From Myotis daubentonii (lineage: Eukaryota; Chordata; Mammalia; Chiroptera; Vespertilionidae): a stretch of 64,000 nucleotides of DNA. Every line of letters begins with the position of its first letter. The first letter of the stretch is position 1. A program made the position numbers and the translations under genes. The stretch is taken from NCBI RefSeq assembly GCF_963259705.1, contig NC_081841.1, positions 113,682,979 through 113,746,978 of the forward strand, written 5' to 3'. Of this stretch, positions 20,251-30,995 are shown one piece after another. The notes below the pieces were generated by a model. The model searched no databases. It saw nothing but the letters and a program-made list of their open reading frames with translations, and was not told the DNA's origin.

Positions 20251-22056
20251 TAATATCAAACGGAGTCATAAAGGTTCCTGTCGGACTATCAGTGTACATG
20301 TATACATTAAAAAATAAATGTATTTTTATCATCATATACTGTGTTTTTGTCGCTCAAATGAATTTTATTATTTCTTCAAGGTTCTTCACATACGTACACC
20401 TTAAGAGATATCAAGTAGGCGTAACATGTTCTCAAAAAATTAGGGTTGGCACGCAGAAGAATTTTGAGTCAGCGATTTTGCTGGTTTTGGCACACACTCT
20501 CAAAAAGGTTTCCCACCCCTGTTATATAGGATGATTAGCCAATGTTTTCCCAATAAGTTTAATGAAAAAAAATTAGTACCATAGATAAAGTTAACCCTTT
20601 AAGGAAAGAGGAAGGGAGAAGTTACTTTTGCTTTTCCTGGGTATTAGAATACTCTTTTTATAGTTATTTTTTTGTTTTTACATTTTGAAGCCTAAATTGT
20701 TTAGGAATTTAACATTTTTTAAAAATCCAGAATGTGTTCATTGGGATGGTACCCCACTCTTCTTGATTCGAGGTGCTTTTATTGCTGCTTCCTTCTGAAG
20801 GAGCATCCTTCTGTAAGCCTTGCTTTTCCTCTTGTAGGCTGACAGAGACCAGTGGAGCAACCAACACACAAAACTACTGTTTGTGTATAGCTAAAGACAG
20901 AGGTGATTTTAAAGTATCCTGGGTATTTCACATCCATGAAGTAATTGGGCCTCTGCACCAGGGACTTATTGTGTTTCCTCATCTCCTCTTCTGGAAAGGG
21001 ATAAAGGAGTTCATTAGCGAGAGGCATATTGTCATGGGGAGGTTGTCACCACCAGAAGAGGGGGGATTGAACATTTTAAAAACACGTTGGTAAACTTCTC
21101 ATAATGAAAAAAGTAAGGGATATTCTAATAGACAATTCAGAGGCCAGTAGAGTAAAGCCCAAGAGGAAAAAACAACAACAGTTTTGATAACCTAAATGAA
21201 GAGCAAAGAGATAGGTAAACTCACAGTAGGCATGACTATACAATAAGACATTTATAGTTTTATATTTGTTTAGTCAGAATTTTTGGATGTGGTCCATACT
21301 ATATCATGTATTGAGAATGTTTGAGTCAACTAGAACAATACACCATATTTTGTTATGCCAGGAAAATTTATGTGTTTAAGATTCTATCAGATAACTATGG
21401 GTACATATTTGGTAGGAAGTGCTACTGGTTTTGTTTGGGTAATGATGTCATAATGTAATTTTAGGACTCACCTATTTTGTTTATGCTAGTGTTTTCCAGC
21501 CTTTTTCAAAACCAGTTTGTCATTTTCTCCTTAAAACTTTAAAATTTTGAAAGCTTTGTCTGTCAGTTGTTGCTTTAAGCAGTATTTTACTGCCTCCCCC
21601 CTTATTTTTTGTTGTTATTTGGACAGAAAAGTGCCAGTTAGAATGTTTAATATGTAAGTTGCCTTTGAGTTCATATATTCAATCCAAAGGCAGGCAGACT
21701 TTGTTTTGGCCTGGATAGCTTTCTATGAAGAGAATGTTCAGTTTGTACTAGGCATTTTTTATAAGATTGACAATAGCTCACAAGTAACTCTTTGTACCAC
21801 TCCCCACCACTTCTGCCCCACTATTAATTTTAAGACTCTTAAAGATACTGAAGATCCCAGGTTTGAAATCCTAGAGGGAGAGGGAGTGAGGAGTGTTACA
21901 TTAACTTAATTGTCAACATTTTGCCTATTACTTGTCCAGGGACTGGACAAAAAGGAAGAGAATCAAAGACCTGTTTACTTCATCATTGAAATGGCTGTAA
22001 TCATGAATTACTTTGGTAAATGTTAATCCTATTTGCATTTTTATAATTTATTCCAG

Positions 22057-22164
22057 GAAAGTGCAGATAGTATTCTCTCAATTGTTAAACAAAGAACAGG
22101 AGCTTTGGGGGATCGTCCTGCAAGACCTACACTTTTAGAGCAAGTGTTAAATCAAAAAAGATTG
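22057..22164 (+). CDS. RFXAP: RFXAP exon 2
   Basis: Exactly 36 codons in phase with exon 1, encoding a segment that starts ESADSILSIVKQRTG and ends LLEQVLNQKRL. The acceptor is 'tttataatttattccag' and the donor is the consensus 'ttg|gtaagt'. The segment belongs to the conserved C-terminal part of RFXAP that contacts RFX5 and RFXANK. All splice phases are zero, so exon skipping would keep the frame but remove part of this interface. Confidence 0.95.
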
Positions 22165-22338
22165 GTAAGTATCTGTTTTAAAGTAGTTACAAATCTATTA
22201 ACAAAAGTTGTTTGTTATAAATGGAAAGTTTAGATTTTTAAAATTGTTAGACTGTTCATCAGAATTGTGCCTCTACCTGAATGCTCATAATGCTCTCCCA
22301 AGAGTATATGAGTGGGAATTTTATTTTTAAGTTCTTTC

Positions 22339-22540
22339 GTTGTTGTTTTTATTTGTTTGTTTGTTTGTTTGTTTTAGAGAGAGGCAGACAAAGGAAGGGA
22401 GGTGGGGGAGAGAGAGAAAAATCAAAACATCGATTGGCCCACTCCTGTACACCCTCTACTGGGAATGGAGCCTGAAATCCAGGCGTGTGCCATGACAGAA
22501 TGAAACCCACGACCTCTCAGTGCATGGCTGAGCAGGAATA
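22339..22540 (-). mobile_element. Ves-type SINE, diverged
   Basis: Reverse-oriented: a T-rich (gttt)n tail, 'agagagaggcagac', 'aaaacatcgattggcc', and 'gaaacccacgacctctcagt' near the tRNA-like head. Divergence is higher than for the other copies. Confidence 0.65.
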
Positions 22541-22874
22541 CTTTTAATCCTATATCTTAATTGCCTAAGCCTGGATATCTGAGCAAGCTGGGATTTTAAA
22601 ATAGATTTCTTATACTGAATTCTGGGGTTTGTGGAATAATGCTTTAACGGTGTTGAAATATAATTATACCAATATTTAATAAGGATCTCTATTATAAATT
22701 TGATAGAAGATATCAGAACTCAGGAGAGATTACTCAATAAATACTGGAATAATTGGATAATAACTTGAGAACAAAAAGAAAAGACACTGTAAATGGAAAT
22801 CAATTCCTGATAAAGATTTTCTTAATTAAAAAAAATAGAATTAAGACTTTATCTCAAAAATCCGGAATGGAAGC

Positions 22875-23104
22875 TCTGGCCCTTGTGGGTGTTGTTCCGT
22901 GCACAGAAAGATTGCCAGTTCGATTTCCTGTTAGGTCACATGCCTGGGTTTCGGGCTCAATCCCCAGTATGGGGCATGCAGGAGGCAGCCTATCTATGTT
23001 CAGTTCTCACATAGATGTTTCTCTATCCCTCTCCTTTCTTCTCTCAAAAAAGACTAGTAAGGATCTGCTTTTAAATAGTTATAAAAATCAATAAAAATAT
23101 TTTT
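22875..23104 (+). mobile_element. Ves-type SINE, diverged
   Basis: 'attgccagttcgatttcctg', 'gggctcaatccccagtatgg' and 'gcaggaggcagcctatctat' follow the SINE order. It is flanked by 'aaaaatccggaatggaa' and 'aaaaatctggaatggaa'. Confidence 0.8.
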
Positions 23105-23434
23105 TAAAAATCTGGAATGGAAATTTTTCAGTTTAAAAGAGATAGACAAAATTTCAAAGAGAAGATTATAAATTTGACTACATAAAAAATGCTGAAGTAA
23201 AAAATGGTGATAAAAATAACAATGCACTAAAGTAAAAAATGGTGGTAAAAATAAAAATGCATACTTAAATAAGGAAAAATATCTGTAGCAAATATAAAAA
23301 AACTATGGTTAACATTTTTGTTATGTGAAATATAAGTTGCTGAGGAAAATATTTAGCTTCAGTACATTGCAAAAGATATAACAAGGAGGAAAAAGTAGAA
23401 TTTCTACCATTAACTTATATACAAAGGTATACAG

Positions 23435-23646
23435 CAGCGGGTCTCAACCTGTGGGTTGTGACCCCTTTGGCGGTCAAATGACCCTTTCATAGGGGTTGTC
23501 TAAAACCATCCTGCATATCAGATATTTACATTACAATTCATCACAGTAGCAACATTACAGTTATGAAGTAGCAACGAAAATAATTTTATGGATGGGTCAC
23601 AACATAAGGAACTGTATTTAAAGGGCCAGAAGGTTGAGAACCACTG
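23435..23646. mobile_element. SPIN-type hAT MITE
   Basis: Starts 'cagcgggtctcaacctgtgg' and ends 'aaggttgagaaccactg'. Perfect 8-base duplications 'gtatacag' lie at 23427-23434 and 23647-23654. Ends and interior ('ttacagttatgaagtagcaa', 'ttgtgacccctttgg') match my recollection of the SPIN (Space Invaders) non-autonomous elements, a hAT family known for horizontal transfer among vertebrates including vespertilionid bats. Confidence 0.88.
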
Positions 23647-23959
23647 GTATACAGTAATGCAATATTGATAATACAATAAACCATAACCATAAGTGGAAAC
23701 AATTTAAATGATAACACAGTGATGTTGAGGGTTCCATGAAAGGGGCAGTCTAATTTTGTTCTGTTGATGGCATCATATATTGGCACAATGCTTCTAGAAA
23801 GCAGTTGAACACTATGTATCAGGAGTCTTTAAAATGGGCATCCTCTTTGACTCAGAAATCATATTTACTGTAAAGACGTTCACAGAAAATAAACCCTAAA
23901 TATGGATAAAGTTAAGCATAAAGATATTGCCAGAAATGTATTTATCATAAATAGTAAAA

Positions 23960-24542
23960 TCCTATCTAATAAAAGACAAAAGGGTAATTAACCATACCTC
24001 TGCTACGCTTACCATTGGCTAATCAGGGCAATATGCAAATTAACTGCCAACAAAGATGGCGGCCAGCAGCCATGCAGCTGAAGTGAGCAGGAGGCTTGCT
24101 TGCTCCAGTGATGGAGGAAGACAAGGTTCCCCGCCTGCCACGGCCCAGCTCTGAGCCCGAAAGCAACAATGTTTCAATTATAGAAGCTAAACAAACCCCA
24201 GATACCTGCTTTCAGCTGGCCGCGGCCTCAGAGCTGGGAGCGCCAGTGATGGCAACAATGTTTCAATTATAGAAGGTAAATAAATCCCAGAAAAAAAGAA
24301 AAAGAAAAAAAGGAGAGGCTCGTAGCTTCAGTCCCGGCCAGCCTGAAAACGGCTCTCAGCCACTCACCCAGACTGGCCAGGCACCCCAGTGGGGACCCCC
24401 ACCCTGAAGGGGGTGTGACCAGCTGCAAACAGCCATCAGCCCCTCACCCAACCTGGCCAGGCCCCCAAGTGGGACCCCGACCCTGATTCGGGACACCCTT
24501 CAAGGCAAACCAGCCGGCCCCCACCCGTGTACCAGGCCTCTA
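23960..24542 (+). mobile_element. HeliBat-type Helitron, copy F
   Basis: 5' TCCTATCTAATAAAAG. The interior holds 'caaagatggcggccagcagc' and a GC-rich body. The 3' end 'accaggcctcta' lacks the final G of CTAG and is followed directly by copy G. Most of the interior has no recognised gene; a captured host fragment is possible in the GC-rich part (24050-24240). Confidence 0.8.
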
Positions 24543-25007
24543 TCGTATACAGTAAAAGGGTAATATGCAAACTGACCCTAACAGCAGAAAGACTGGTAAT
24601 GACTGGTCATTATGACACACACTGACCACCAGGGGGCAGACGCTCAATGCAGGAGCTGCCCTCTGGTGGTCACTCGCTCCCACATGGGGGAACTCTGCTC
24701 AGCCACAAGCCAGGCTGATGGCTGCCAGTACAGCGGTGGTGGTGGGAGCCTCTCCTGCCTCCTCAGCAGTGCTAAGGATGTCCAAATGCAGCTTAGGTCT
24801 GCTCCCCGCTGGCAAGTGGACATCCCCCGAGGGCTGCCGGGCTGGCAGAGGGATGTCTGACTGCCATCTTAGGCCCAAATCCCCGGGGAGCAGGCCTAAG
24901 CCAGCAGGTGGTCATCCCCTGAGGGGTCCCAGACTGCGAGAGGGCACAGGCTGGGCTGAGGGACCCCCGCCCTCGAGTGCACAAATTTCTGTGCACCAGG
25001 CCTCTAG
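24543..25007 (+). mobile_element. HeliBat-type Helitron, copy G
   Basis: 5' TCGTATACAGTAAAAGGG directly on the end of copy F; 3' hairpin 'gcacaaatttctgtgc' then 'accaggcctctag'. It contains 'ctgaccaccagggggcag' near its 5' end and the subterminal palindrome around 'gcctaagccagcagg'. Confidence 0.85.
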
Positions 25008-25249
25008 TAGTAGTATAAACAACTTAAATGCTCAACAGTTTCATAAAAATTAAGAAGACTGATATACATTTATTTAATAAAATGTTGGGTAGTTTTTACA
25101 ACTAAATTTTAAATAAAACTGATAAATAGAAAATGTAATGTGCTATAATGTTACATTTTAAAATTAGTATTTAATGATAGTATTTCTATTTTATCTTTTC
25201 AGTTTATCTTTTTCAATTTATTGGAGCCAGAGTTTTATTTTTCCATCAT

Positions 25250-25740
25250 TTTTTTTTTGTTATTATTAAATTAAATCTTTATTGTTCTGATTATTACAGT
25301 TGTTCCTCTTTTTTTTGTCTTCCGCTTCTTAAAGGATACCTTTCAGCATTTCATATAATACTGGTTTAGTGGTGATGAACTCCTTTAGCTTTTCCTTATA
25401 TGTGAAGCCCTTTATCTGACCTTCAATTCTGAATGATAGCTTTGCTGGATAAAGTAATCTTGGTTGTAGGTTCTTGCTATTCATCACTTTGAATATTTCT
25501 TGCCACTCCCTTCTGTTGAGAAATCAGCTGACAGTCGTATGGGTACTCCCTTGTAGGTAATTGACTGTCTTTCTCTTGCTGGTTTTAAGATTCTCTCTTT
25601 GTCTTTTGCTCTTGGCATTTTAATTATGATGTGTCTTGGTGTGGTCCTCTTTGGATTCCTTTTGTTTGGGGTTCTCTGCGCTTCCTGGACCTGTAAGTCT
25701 ATTTCTTTCACCAGAAATTTTGGTAATCTACCTATCATTA
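25250..25740 (-). mobile_element. HAL1-like L1 fragment (ORF1 joined to 3' end, no ORF2)
   Basis: A minus-strand L1 tail ('attaaatctttattgttctg') is followed at once by ORF1-region sequence. The frame 25484-25780 carries 'RTPNKRNPKRTTPRHIIIKM' and 'RERQSITYKGVPIRLSADFS', the C-terminal part of L1 ORF1p. ORF2 is absent between them. This is the layout of half-LINE (HAL1) elements; an internal deletion of a normal L1 is the alternative. Confidence 0.75.
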
Positions 25741-25980
25741 CACACATACGTATATTTAAACACACACACCAAATAAACACACATAATTTTTTATTTCTTC
25801 AGAACGACTTAGTAGGTTCATGGGAGAAATTTGAGTTCCAATACCAGTCTTAAATGTATTTGCAGTGTCATTTAACTGCCATTTTCACATGTGGCCTCTT
25901 TTCATTTTCCTTGCTCAAATCCTGGGTCAGTGCTATTGGCTATTTACTCTTACGTTTTATAGAAAATATATATGCTGGCA

Positions 25981-26495
25981 TCCTATCTAATAAAAGAGAA
26001 ACATGGTAATTGGCGTATGACCGCTACCCTTCCCATTGGCTAATCAGGGCGATATGCAAATTAACTGTCAGCCAAGATGGCGGCCGGCAGCCAGGCAGCT
26101 TGAAACTAACATGAGGCTTGCTTGCTTCAGTGACGGAGGACTCCAATGTTCCCCGCCTGCCTTGCTGGCCTCTGAGCCTGCTGTCTGAAACATTGTAACA
26201 AATATAGAAGATAAACAAAACCCCAGAAACCAGCTTTCAGTGAGCCGGGATCTCAGAGCTGGAGTTGATACAGTGTCTCGATTATAGAACCCAGCAGAGG
26301 CCTCAGAGCTGGAGCCAGAGCTAAAGCTGGCCCAGAATAAAAAAAGAAAAGAAAAAAAAACGAGTAGTTAGGAGCTTCAGTCACCCACGAGCCTGAAAAC
26401 AGCCCTCAGCCCCTCACCCAGACTGGCCAGGCACCTCAGTGGGGACCCCCACCCTGGTCCAGGACACCCTTCAGGGCAAACCACCCAGGCCTCTA
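25981..26495 (+). mobile_element. HeliBat-type Helitron, copy H
   Basis: 5' TCCTATCTAATAAAAGAG; same subfamily as copy F ('ccaagatggcggccggcagc', 'ccattggctaatcagggcga'). The 3' end 'cccaggcctcta' also lacks the last G and runs straight into copy I. Confidence 0.82.
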
Positions 26496-27412
26496 TCCTA
26501 TATAGTAAAAGGGTAATATGCCTCCCAGCACCAGGATCAGCAGAGCCATGAGGCCTCCCAGCACCGGGATCAGCGTGACAGGGGGCAGCGCCCAAACCCC
26601 CTGATCGCCCTGCGGCTCTGTGTGTCACAGGGTGCGGGGCCACAACCTCCCTATCCGCCCTGCTCTGTTCGTGACAGGGGAAGGCGCCCCAACCTTCTGA
26701 TCAGCCCTGCTCTGTGCGTGACAGGGGGGAGCTCCCGAACCCCCTGATCGCCCTGCAGCTCTGTGTGTGACAGGGTGCGGTGCCCCAATCCCCTCCCCCC
26801 CCCATGGGCCCTGCTCTGTGTGTGACGGGGTAGAGCCATAACCTCCCCATCGGCCCTGACCTGAGTGTGAGAGTGGCGGTGCCCCAACCCCCTGATCGGC
26901 CCTGCTATGTGTGTGACAGGGGGCGGTGCCCCAACTCCCCTATTGGCCCTACTCTGTGAGTGACACGGGGGAGCTCCTCAACCCCCTGATGGGCCCTGCT
27001 CTGTGCGTGACAGGGGGAGCTCCCCAACCCCCTGATCAACCTTGCTCTGTGCGTGACAGGGGGTGGCTCCACAACCTCCCCATCAACCCTGCCTTGAGTG
27101 TGACAGGGGGTGGTGCCCCAACCCCCCAATCGGCCCTACCCTGAGCTTGACTGAGGGTGGCATTGCAACCTCCCAATCTGCCCTGCTCTGTGCATGACAG
27201 GGGGCGGTGCCCCAACTCCCCAATCGGCCCTGCTCTGAGCCCAACCAGGGGCTGCACCTAGGGATTGGGCCTGCCCTCTGCCACCCGGGAGCAGGCCTAA
27301 GCCAGCAGGTCGTTATATCCTGAGGGGTCCCAGACTGTGAGAGGGCACAGGCCAGGCTGAGGGACCCCCATTCCCCCCCGAGTGCACAAATTTTTATGCA
27401 CCGGGCTTCTAG
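26496..27412 (+). mobile_element. HeliBat-type Helitron, copy I with minisatellite
   Basis: 5' TCCTATATAGTAAAAGGG, 3' 'gcaccgggcttctag'. About 26570-27245 is a tandem array of roughly 55-60-base units built on 'ccctgctctgtgtgtgacag' and 'ccccaaccccctgatc'. The array produces spurious long frames on the minus strand. Confidence 0.82.
26570..27245. repeat. Minisatellite in Helitron I, unit about 55-60 bases, about 11 copies
   Basis: Successive 'gtgacaggggg' blocks recur at nearly regular spacing, each followed by a 'cccaaccccctgatcggcc' segment. Units vary by substitutions and small indels. Confidence 0.85.
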
Positions 27413-27542
27413 TCTATAATAATAAAAGAGTAATATGCAAATCGACCCAACAGCCGTCTGGACAACCTTCCAGGCAACCTTCCAGATGAAGCCGAGGTTG
27501 CGAGGGCCTACTCTTGCATGAATTTCATGCATCGGGCCTCTA
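27413..27542 (+). mobile_element. HeliBat-type Helitron, copy J (short)
   Basis: Begins TCTATAATAATAAAAGAG on the base after copy I and ends 'atcgggcctcta'. Same minimal subfamily as copy C, opposite orientation. Confidence 0.82.
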
Positions 27543-27820
27543 TATCAAATAAAACATTTCCTTTGTGTACAATGTCACCAATAAGATCAAGTTTTACCCA
27601 ATTTTTAGATTTTAGTATTTTGATGTATGACATCAAATTTTATTACTTTACAGTTTAAATGCAGTGTATAAGATGCAAACACTAATTTATGCATGTTTTG
27701 TTTTCTAAGCATATTGTATCTTGTGTAGGGACATAGCAGTAATGTCATAGCATGTTTACAGTCTAATCCCATAAAAATAATGCTATTAATAAGTATGTTT
27801 TTTTCTTTTTTCTTTTTAAG

Positions 27821-27931
27821 TCATTATTAAGAAGCCCAGAAGTGGTGCAGTTTTTACAGAAACAACAACAGCTATTAAATCAGCAAGTTTTGGAGCAAAG
27901 ACAACAACAGTTTTCAGGAACATCAGTGTGA
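27821..27931 (+). CDS. RFXAP: RFXAP exon 3 (C-terminus and stop)
   Basis: 36 codons plus TGA, in phase with exon 2. It encodes SLLRSPEVVQFLQKQQQ... then a glutamine-rich stretch and the end FSGTSV. Together with exons 1 and 2 the protein is about 281 residues if counted from the ACG, close to the roughly 272 of the human protein. This Q-rich C-terminus is the part known to be essential for RFX complex assembly. Reading frame and splice sites are intact, so the gene looks functional. Confidence 0.95.
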   Translation, partial: SLLRSPEVVQFLQKQQQLLNQQVLEQRQQQFSGTSV

Positions 27932-29195
27932 GGGAATTTATTAAGAAGCTCTACATGTTTTTTTATCTTATTGTAGTAGACAAAAATATTTTTATACTAA
28001 GATAAGTGGGGTAAGATATGCCAGAACATAAGCAGTTATTTTCCTGTAAATATATGTGTGCATTTGGGGATAAATAGGGATTGCACTTTATGCAACTGAT
28101 CTTTTCAGATCATCATAAATTTGAAGAAATCAGCTTATCTTTTCAAAATAACATTTAATTACAATGTGTTTTTAACAAAATGTTCTTCTGTCTTTGTTAC
28201 TAAAGATTTTGAAGCAGTTACTTTCTGTGAAAGTTATGAAGTTTTAATTGACATTAATCTTGGATCTAACTCAGTGGTTTTCATCAAGGGGCAGTTGGAA
28301 ATGTTATGGGTATGTTTCACAGTGACTGTGAAACCTGCTGGCTTTTAGTGAATGAGCCAGGAATGCTACATGTTCTGCAGTATTTGGAATGGCCCTCTTA
28401 AGAAACACTGATAGCTACCTGTGATGAAAAAATATATTGGGGCACTTTTTGCAGTTAAGACTGGAGCTGTCAAAGAGGTAAGCATACTTTATATCTGTAG
28501 GGAAAGTTAAATTGTTAAATATCTGTGAAATTAGTGTGTATATATATCTGTTTTTAGTAATGTGCTAGTGAAACCTGAGAGGGATTAACAGTACACTGGA
28601 ATGAATGCACCTCCACAAGTTCGCTTCTCTTTTTCATGTTACCTGTTAGTGTTGATCTCTTTTAAAGCAGACACTGTTGTGTGTTGAATTTGTAAACAGT
28701 ATAGATGTAGTTCATCCTACCAGTGCCAGGACAAAATTATTTTTTTAATACTCATGTATTTTTCAAAAAGAGATCCTGAAAATAAGAATAACATTCCAGC
28801 ATTTTGTCATTGTTTTTAAAAATTGAGCTATATTTAAAACTCTGTTATTCCTAAATAATGTTCAAAGAATGACGCTAATATATATAGTTACTTCTTTTCT
28901 TATATTTTTTTCCTAGGAAAACTTTTAAAAGGCAAACCTATCAATAAGAGTAACAAATTACAGTATGTCCAGTGTTAGGACAATAAATGTAGGTGTCTCA
29001 AGTTTAACTGCAAAAATGTGTTAGTTTCTTGGTTTTTAAGCTCTGAAATAGATAAGTTAAACTGAGTCATGGCTGTACCAAGAAGTACTTAAGGAGAGAA
29101 AGAATCTTTTTGTTCATTTTTATATGCTTTAGACTTGCATATCTGTGCAAAAACACTTTTACCAATATTATTCATTAAAGTTCACTTGTTGACCT
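27932..29195 (+). other. RFXAP: RFXAP 3' UTR (inferred)
   Basis: AT-rich, non-coding. Polyadenylation signals: AATAAA at 28982-28987 and ATTAAA at 29174-29179, the latter followed by a GT-rich run ('ttgttgacctttgggttgtc'). The far site would give a UTR of about 1.26 kb. A MER20-like hAT remnant lies inside. Confidence 0.6.
28269..28413. mobile_element. MER20-like hAT remnant in the 3' UTR
   Basis: From 'actcagtggttttcatcaag' to 'taagaaacactg', with inverted ends. The inner text ('ccaggaatgctacatgttct') resembles the old MER20 family. Heavily diverged. Confidence 0.5.
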
Positions 29196-29330
29196 TTGGG
29201 TTGTCTGATTCACTTACTCTATTCTGTAGTTGCTTCAGACTGGATACAGAGGAATTAATTTGCATTTGTAATTAACTGTTTCTTGTTCTCTAGCTTATGG
29301 TGTTGGGAGCTTTATTGAATCCCTATAGGG

Positions 29331-29542
29331 CCGTGGTTGGCAAACTGCAGCTCGCAAGCCACATGCGGCTCTTTGGCCACTTGAGTGTGGTTCTTCCTAA
29401 GCCTTAGGAGTATCCTAATTAAGTTAATAACAGTGTACCTACCTATATAGTTTAAGTTTAAAAAATTTGGCTCTCAAAAGAAATTTCAGTCGTTGTACTG
29501 TTGATATTTGGCTCTGTTGACTAATGAGTTTGCCGACCACTG
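29331..29542. mobile_element. hAT MITE
   Basis: Left end 'ccgtggttggcaaactgc' and right end 'gagtttgccgaccactg' are inverted repeats. Flanks 'ctataggg' and 'catagggt' are an imperfect 8-base duplication. Interior 'cacatgcggctctttggcc' is typical of the abundant bat hAT MITEs as I remember them. Confidence 0.8.
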
Positions 29543-29744
29543 CATAGGGTAAGTTAACTTTTATGTGGGGAAAAAAAGTCAACTGTGCTTTTATAAATGG
29601 AATAGGAAGAATAGGAAAGGATGGAACGAGGCCAGTGAGAACTGAATTAAAACAAAAGGGATTTCATGTAATACTGACAGGAGTGAGAAGCAGAATTAGG
29701 TAAATAGGGTACAGGGTGGAAGAAGGAGGAATCGTGGAGCTAGC

Positions 29745-30080
29745 TGAAACCACAAAATGTTTTGCAGAATAACAAGATAGCAGAAAAATAAGATGTTTTG
29801 AGACAAGGATGTTTTTCTTACAAGTGCAAAATAAAATGTTGCAAAACGGCTAGGAACTAATCAGAGAGTGGCACAGATAGACAAAGAATGGGCCTTTAGC
29901 AGATACAAGGGGAATAGCATAATGTTTTGGCGGCAACCCATTTGGATCCCCTCCCTGAGCAGGGAGCCTGTGTTTGCTTGCAATAAACTCCTGCCTTGTT
30001 TGAACTCCTCTCCTCCATGGATTCATTCTTCAATTCCGTGAAACATGACCCTGGGAAGAATTCCTGCTCTCCGGTTCTGA
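29745..30080 (+). mobile_element. Solo LTR, class I-like
   Basis: Contains 'gggagcctgtgtttgcttgc' followed by 'aataaactcctgcctt', a gammaretrovirus-type R/U5 layout. A possible TG start lies at 29745 and the end is near 'tctgatatca'. No target duplication could be matched, so the ends are approximate. No coding region. Confidence 0.55.
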
Positions 30081-30084
30081 TATC

Positions 30085-30355
30085 AATATCACATGATTTC
30101 ACTTACACATAAAATCTAATGAACAGAATAAACTGACAAACAAAATAGGTCCAGAGACATGGATTCATGTAGCAGACTGACAGATTTCAGAGGGAAGGGG
30201 GTGGGAAGAGATTAACTAAAGAATTTATGTGCATATATACATAGCCTATGGACACAGACAGTAATGCAATGAGAACCTGAGTTGGGGTGGGCAGGGTTGG
30301 GTGGAGGAGAGGAGTTGGGAGACATCTGTAATACTGTTCCACAATAAAATGTAAA
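30085..30355 (+). mobile_element. 5'-truncated L1 (3' UTR only)
   Basis: Typical L1 end: 'aaactgacaaacaaaatagg', 'agattaactaaagaattt', 'cacaataaaatgtaaattta'. Only the last 270 bases are present. Confidence 0.8.
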
Positions 30356-30519
30356 TTTAAAAATTTATATAGATTACCATCTTAAAGGGATTGAACTTTT
30401 ATAGGTCAATTAAACAATTAGGTTTTTATTTATTTGAGTTAGATTTATTGTACTATGTCCCCAGTTTTTGATCCCTCCATATTTTCATGACTTATGTGAT
30501 GTAATTTTGCTGCTTCTAC

Positions 30520-30995
30520 CACCAGGAGGTTGAGTTTCTTTACCTACCTCTTAAATCTGGAGGACTGAACTTGTTTTGGTTAATAGAATGCAGAGGAAAT
30601 AATATAATGCCAATCTGAGTAGACTTTCTTCCAAAGGTTTTGAAAACTTCTGCTTGTTCTTTTAGAACCCTACACAACTACCATGGTAACAAGCCTAGCC
30701 TGCTGGATAATGAGACACATGGCCCAGTCACCTGTTGTACCAGCCAATAGCTGGTAAACAGCCAGACATGTGAGTGAAGCTATGCTAGATAATCTGTCCC
30801 CAGCCAGCCTGCCAGCTGACCGCAGATACATTAGATACCAACTGAAATCAGCCAAGCCTACCCTAGATTGGCAGAACCACCCAGCTGACTTTTAGACTTG
30901 TGAGCAATAATAAATGCAGATGATTCTAAGCCACAGAATTTTGGAGTGGTTTGTTATGCAGCATTCTGAGACAGTAGATAACTGATATAAAATTT
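30520..30995 (+). mobile_element. MLT1-type LTR (ERVL-MaLR)
   Basis: Ordered matches from memory to MaLR LTRs: 'ttttggttaatagaatgcag' near the start, 'gcagaaccacccagctgact', 'gagcaataataaatgcagat' and 'ggagtggtttgttatgcagc' near the end. Old and eroded. Confidence 0.65.

Larger units (their letters stand above)
19293..20521 (+). mobile_element. hAT transposon remnant with partial transposase
   Basis: The right end 'tttcccacccctg' and the left candidate 'caggggttat' are hAT-type termini. Eight-base flanks do not match ('tactttgt' and 'ttatatag'), so the left end is uncertain. Inside is the C-terminal half of a transposase (next entry). The N-terminal DNA-binding half is absent, which indicates an internal deletion. 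Confidence 0.7.
13633..22056 (+). other. RFXAP: RFXAP intron 1
   Basis: GT-AG intron of about 8.4 kb, from donor 'ggag|gtatta' to acceptor 'tttattccag|gaaagt'. Contents, listed separately: MIR, three Helitrons, a twin-primed L1, a mariner MITE, a 68-base hAT MITE and a truncated hAT transposase element. Stretches 13682-14270, 14666-15520, 16853-17240, 17961-18286, 18873-19290 and 20522-22040 show nothing else I can name. Confidence 0.88.
22165..27820 (+). other. RFXAP: RFXAP intron 2
   Basis: GT-AG intron of about 5.7 kb (donor 'gtaagt', acceptor 'tttttctttttaag'). It holds two SINEs, a SPIN element, five Helitrons in two chains and a HAL1-like L1 fragment. The remaining stretches (22541-22874, 23105-23434, 23655-23959, 25741-25980, 27544-27820) show nothing I can name. 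Confidence 0.9.

Noticed and set aside
26377..27532. Several overlapping open frames on the minus strand with regular peptide repeats
   Set aside because: They translate the minisatellite of Helitron I; periodic DNA, not a repeat protein.
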